A DNA stretch of 22,877 bases, taken from the NCBI GenBank assembly GCA_026981635.1, contig JALSIF010000104.1:1-22877 (forward strand), read 5' to 3'. The notes beneath the pieces were generated by a model. That model worked only from the letters and a program-made list of their open reading frames with translations, searched no databases and had not been told where the DNA came from. Source of the stretch: a bacterium (GTDB lineage Bacteria; 4484-113; JALSIF01). Position 1 is the stretch's first letter. Every line of letters starts with the position of its first letter. Position numbers and translations under genes: made by a program. Below are positions 21,100-22,877 of the stretch, one piece after another.

Positions 21100-21125
21100 G
21101 CAAACTGGACCGGGTCCTCCCCGAG

Positions 21126-21175
21126 GGCCGGAGAGTAGTCCTTGATGTTCACTTCCCCTATGCTCCGGCCGATAA
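21126..21175 (+). promoter_or_regulatory. Putative sigma28 -10 of fliD overlapping an inverted repeat
   Basis: GCCGATAA at 21168-21175 is a perfect sigma28 -10, but the -35 position (21149-21156, TCACTTCC) is a poor match. An 8-base perfect inverted repeat, GGCCGGAG (21126-21133) and CTCCGGCC (21163-21170), overlaps it. Transcription from here would start about 6 bases before the fliD ATG. The element may instead act as an RNA hairpin in a flaG-fliD read-through transcript. Confidence 0.45.
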
Positions 21176-21187
21176 CTAACTTTGACC

Positions 21188-22877
21188 ATGGGGGTTAATG
21201 GCATCAGCTTTCCTGGCATCGGCTCCGGCTTGGATGTCCAGTCCATAGTTGACCGGCTGGTAGAGATCGAAGCAGGGACCCTGCGCAGCCTAGAAAACCA
21301 GAGGAGCGAGCTGGAGTTCCAGCGCACCGTCCTCCAGACGGTAAACCAGCGCCTGCTTGACTTTGACAGCAAGCTGAGCATCCTCCGCCTGGAGTCCACC
21401 TTCCTCTCCAAGAATGTGACCTCCTCCAGCCCCGGCCTGGTTAATGCAACCGCCACGGTGGACGCCTCCCCGGGCACCCACCTGGTCACCGTCCAGCAGA
21501 TCGCCAAGCCCTCCCGCGCCGAAAGCGGTCTGGATGGTTCACTTGAGGCCAACCGCGCACTGCTCCTGGGCAACACCGCCGGCATCGGGGGGCTGACGGT
21601 TGGTACCGACTTTGGCAGTGTGCCGGTGGCTTCGCTGGATACCCTGCTTACCGATACCCGCCAGGCGGGGCGGGGGACCCAGGCGGTGACCGCCGGTGAC
21701 ACCATCACCATCTCCGGCCGCACCAAGGATGGGACCCTGCGTACCGGCACCTTCACTTTCAATGGCGACGGCACCGACACCATCCGCCGCTTCGCCGAGA
21801 AGGTGCGCGAGGTGCTCCAGGGGGAAGTGCAGTTCCGCCTCGGTCCCAACGGGGAGCTGATCTTCTACGAGACCGACCCCAGCGTGCCCGGGGATGTGGT
21901 GCTGGACCCCACCCTTGACCCCGCCACCGGCTTTACCTTCAACGACACCGACTTCTCCGGCTCAACCTTCTCCATCGGGATAAGCTCCACTATCGCCGGC
22001 ACCACCAACCGCCAGCAGAAGTTGGTGGAAAACATAGTCCTTACCGTGAGCGGGGCAATAGCCGCCGCCACCGAACAGCTTAATAACCTGGACCAGACCA
22101 CCTCTGCCCTGGACGACGGGGACATAATCCGCATAAGCGGCACCGATAAAAACGGCAACCCGGTAAGCGTTGACTTCGTCTACGGGGCGGCCAACGACGG
22201 AACCACCATCCAGGATCTGGTCAACAAAATAAGCGGCGCCTACCCCACCTCCACCGCCACCTTTGAAAACGGCAAGATCGTCCTTATCGACGACACCGGT
22301 GGTGACAGCCAGACCTCCATGACCCTGACCTTCATTGATCAGGGTACCCCCAGCTCCATCAACCTGGGCTCCTTCCTCATCGCCATCCAGGGCCAGACCG
22401 ATGTGAGTCAGCAGATCTATTCCACCCCCTTCACCCTGGACGCTATTGGCAACTTTGAGCTCCATTTCACAGATGGCATCGCCGGGGCGGTGACCGGAAA
22501 CATAACCCTGACTGCCCAGACCACCCTCGCAAGCCTCGGGGTGACCAACTTCACCGCCTTCACCATTGATGTGGACCAGCCCGGTGCGGGCACTGTCCAG
22601 CCTCGGGCGGTCTTCGGGCTAACCCCGGAGAGTACCGTCCAGGACCTGATCAACCTGATCAACCAACAGGTGCCCGATGTGACCGCCCAACTGGTGGACA
22701 GTGGAGGGGGAAGCCTGGTGCTCCAGGTTTCCGCCGTGCGGGGTGGTCAGGACATCACCCTCACCGATGTGGCGGGCGGGATTCTGGACAAGGTGATGCT
22801 GGGGGGTGGAGCCACTAGTGCCGCCTCCACCGATGCAGCTGCCTACGCCCGCGCCGCCACCACCGCCACCACCGACT
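21188..22877 (+). CDS. fliD: Flagellar filament cap protein FliD (3' end outside window)
   Basis: FliD (HAP2) forms the cap at the filament tip and folds flagellin as it is added. The frame is open from ATG 21188 to the window edge, giving 563 residues without a stop. The N-terminus is typical: GISFPGIGSGLDVQSIVDRLVEIE, a coiled-coil-like helix (LRSLENQRSELEFQRTVLQTVNQRLLDFDSKLSILR), then SSPGLVNATATVDASPGTHLVTVQQIAKP. The middle contains three related modules (about residues 169-240, 310-380 and 455-530), each with strands, a TIQDLVNKIS-like helix and a second strand pair, resembling flagellin-hook IN motifs. FliD is usually 450-700 residues, so this one, with its C-terminal half still missing, is large. 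There is no Shine-Dalgarno before the ATG; the earliest conserved residues leave no alternative start. Confidence 0.95.
   Translation, partial: MGVNGISFPGIGSGLDVQSIVDRLVEIEAGTLRSLENQRSELEFQRTVLQTVNQRLLDFDSKLSILRLESTFLSKNVTSSSPGLVNATATVDASPGTHLVTVQQIAKPSRAESGLDGSLEANRALLLGNTAGIGGLTVGTDFGSVPVASLDTLLTDTRQAGRGTQAVTAGDTITISGRTKDGTLRTGTFTFNGDGTDTIRRFAEKVREVLQGEVQFRLGPNGELIFYETDPSVPGDVVLDPTLDPATGFTFNDTDFSGSTFSIGISSTIAGTTNRQQKLVENIVLTVSGAIAAATEQLNNLDQTTSALDDGDIIRISGTDKNGNPVSVDFVYGAANDGTTIQDLVNKISGAYPTSTATFENGKIVLIDDTGGDSQTSMTLTFIDQGTPSSINLGSFLIAIQGQTDVSQQIYSTPFTLDAIGNFELHFTDGIAGAVTGNITLTAQTTLASLGVTNFTAFTIDVDQPGAGTVQPRAVFGLTPESTVQDLINLINQQVPDVTAQLVDSGGGSLVLQVSAVRGGQDITLTDVAGGILDKVMLGGGATSAASTDAAAYARAATTATTD

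Overview
The window looks like chromosomal DNA from a GC-rich (about 60%), flagellated bacterium. A predicted outer-membrane beta-barrel protein suggests a diderm. Start codons are often GTG or TTG, many genes overlap by a few bases, and there are no insertion sequences, phage genes or CRISPR arrays. I cannot name the phylum; a deep-branching or thermophilic diderm lineage would fit, but that is a guess.

Layout. Left block (minus strand, 20-7578): a metallopeptidase-family amidohydrolase (M20), a NYN/LabA-type putative nuclease, an APC permease fused to two UspA domains, ispH, then fliO and fliP of the flagellar export gate running off the left edge. Middle block (plus strand, about 7638-12422): a sigma70-type promoter and a structured leader ending in a strong intrinsic terminator lie in front of a marC-family gene. 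These are followed by an unrecognised gene, a 7TM-HD phosphohydrolase (PgpH family), a PspC-domain protein and a predicted outer-membrane barrel protein, the last three overlapping. Next come a small XRE regulator with an AT-rich control region, tRNA-Glu(CTC) with its terminator, an AhpD-like gene (minus), a VOC protein, thiG and tRNA-Leu(TAA). Right block (plus strand, 15200-22877): a 46-residue membrane protein, two unrecognised genes and a CgeB-like glycosyltransferase lead into flagellin, flaG and a partial fliD.

The flagellar theme frames the window. The flagellin gene has a near-consensus sigma28 promoter and a leader of about 165 bases with two hairpins that show GGA in the loop, one of them hiding the Shine-Dalgarno sequence; this is the architecture of CsrA-controlled flagellin mRNAs. 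The flagellin is very large (951 residues). The glycosyltransferase just upstream may modify it.

The most likely undescribed element is the marC leader (about 7673-7864). It has a predicted three-way-junction fold followed by mutually exclusive antiterminator and terminator hairpins, as expected for a riboswitch or attenuator. No known riboswitch class was recognised by eye.
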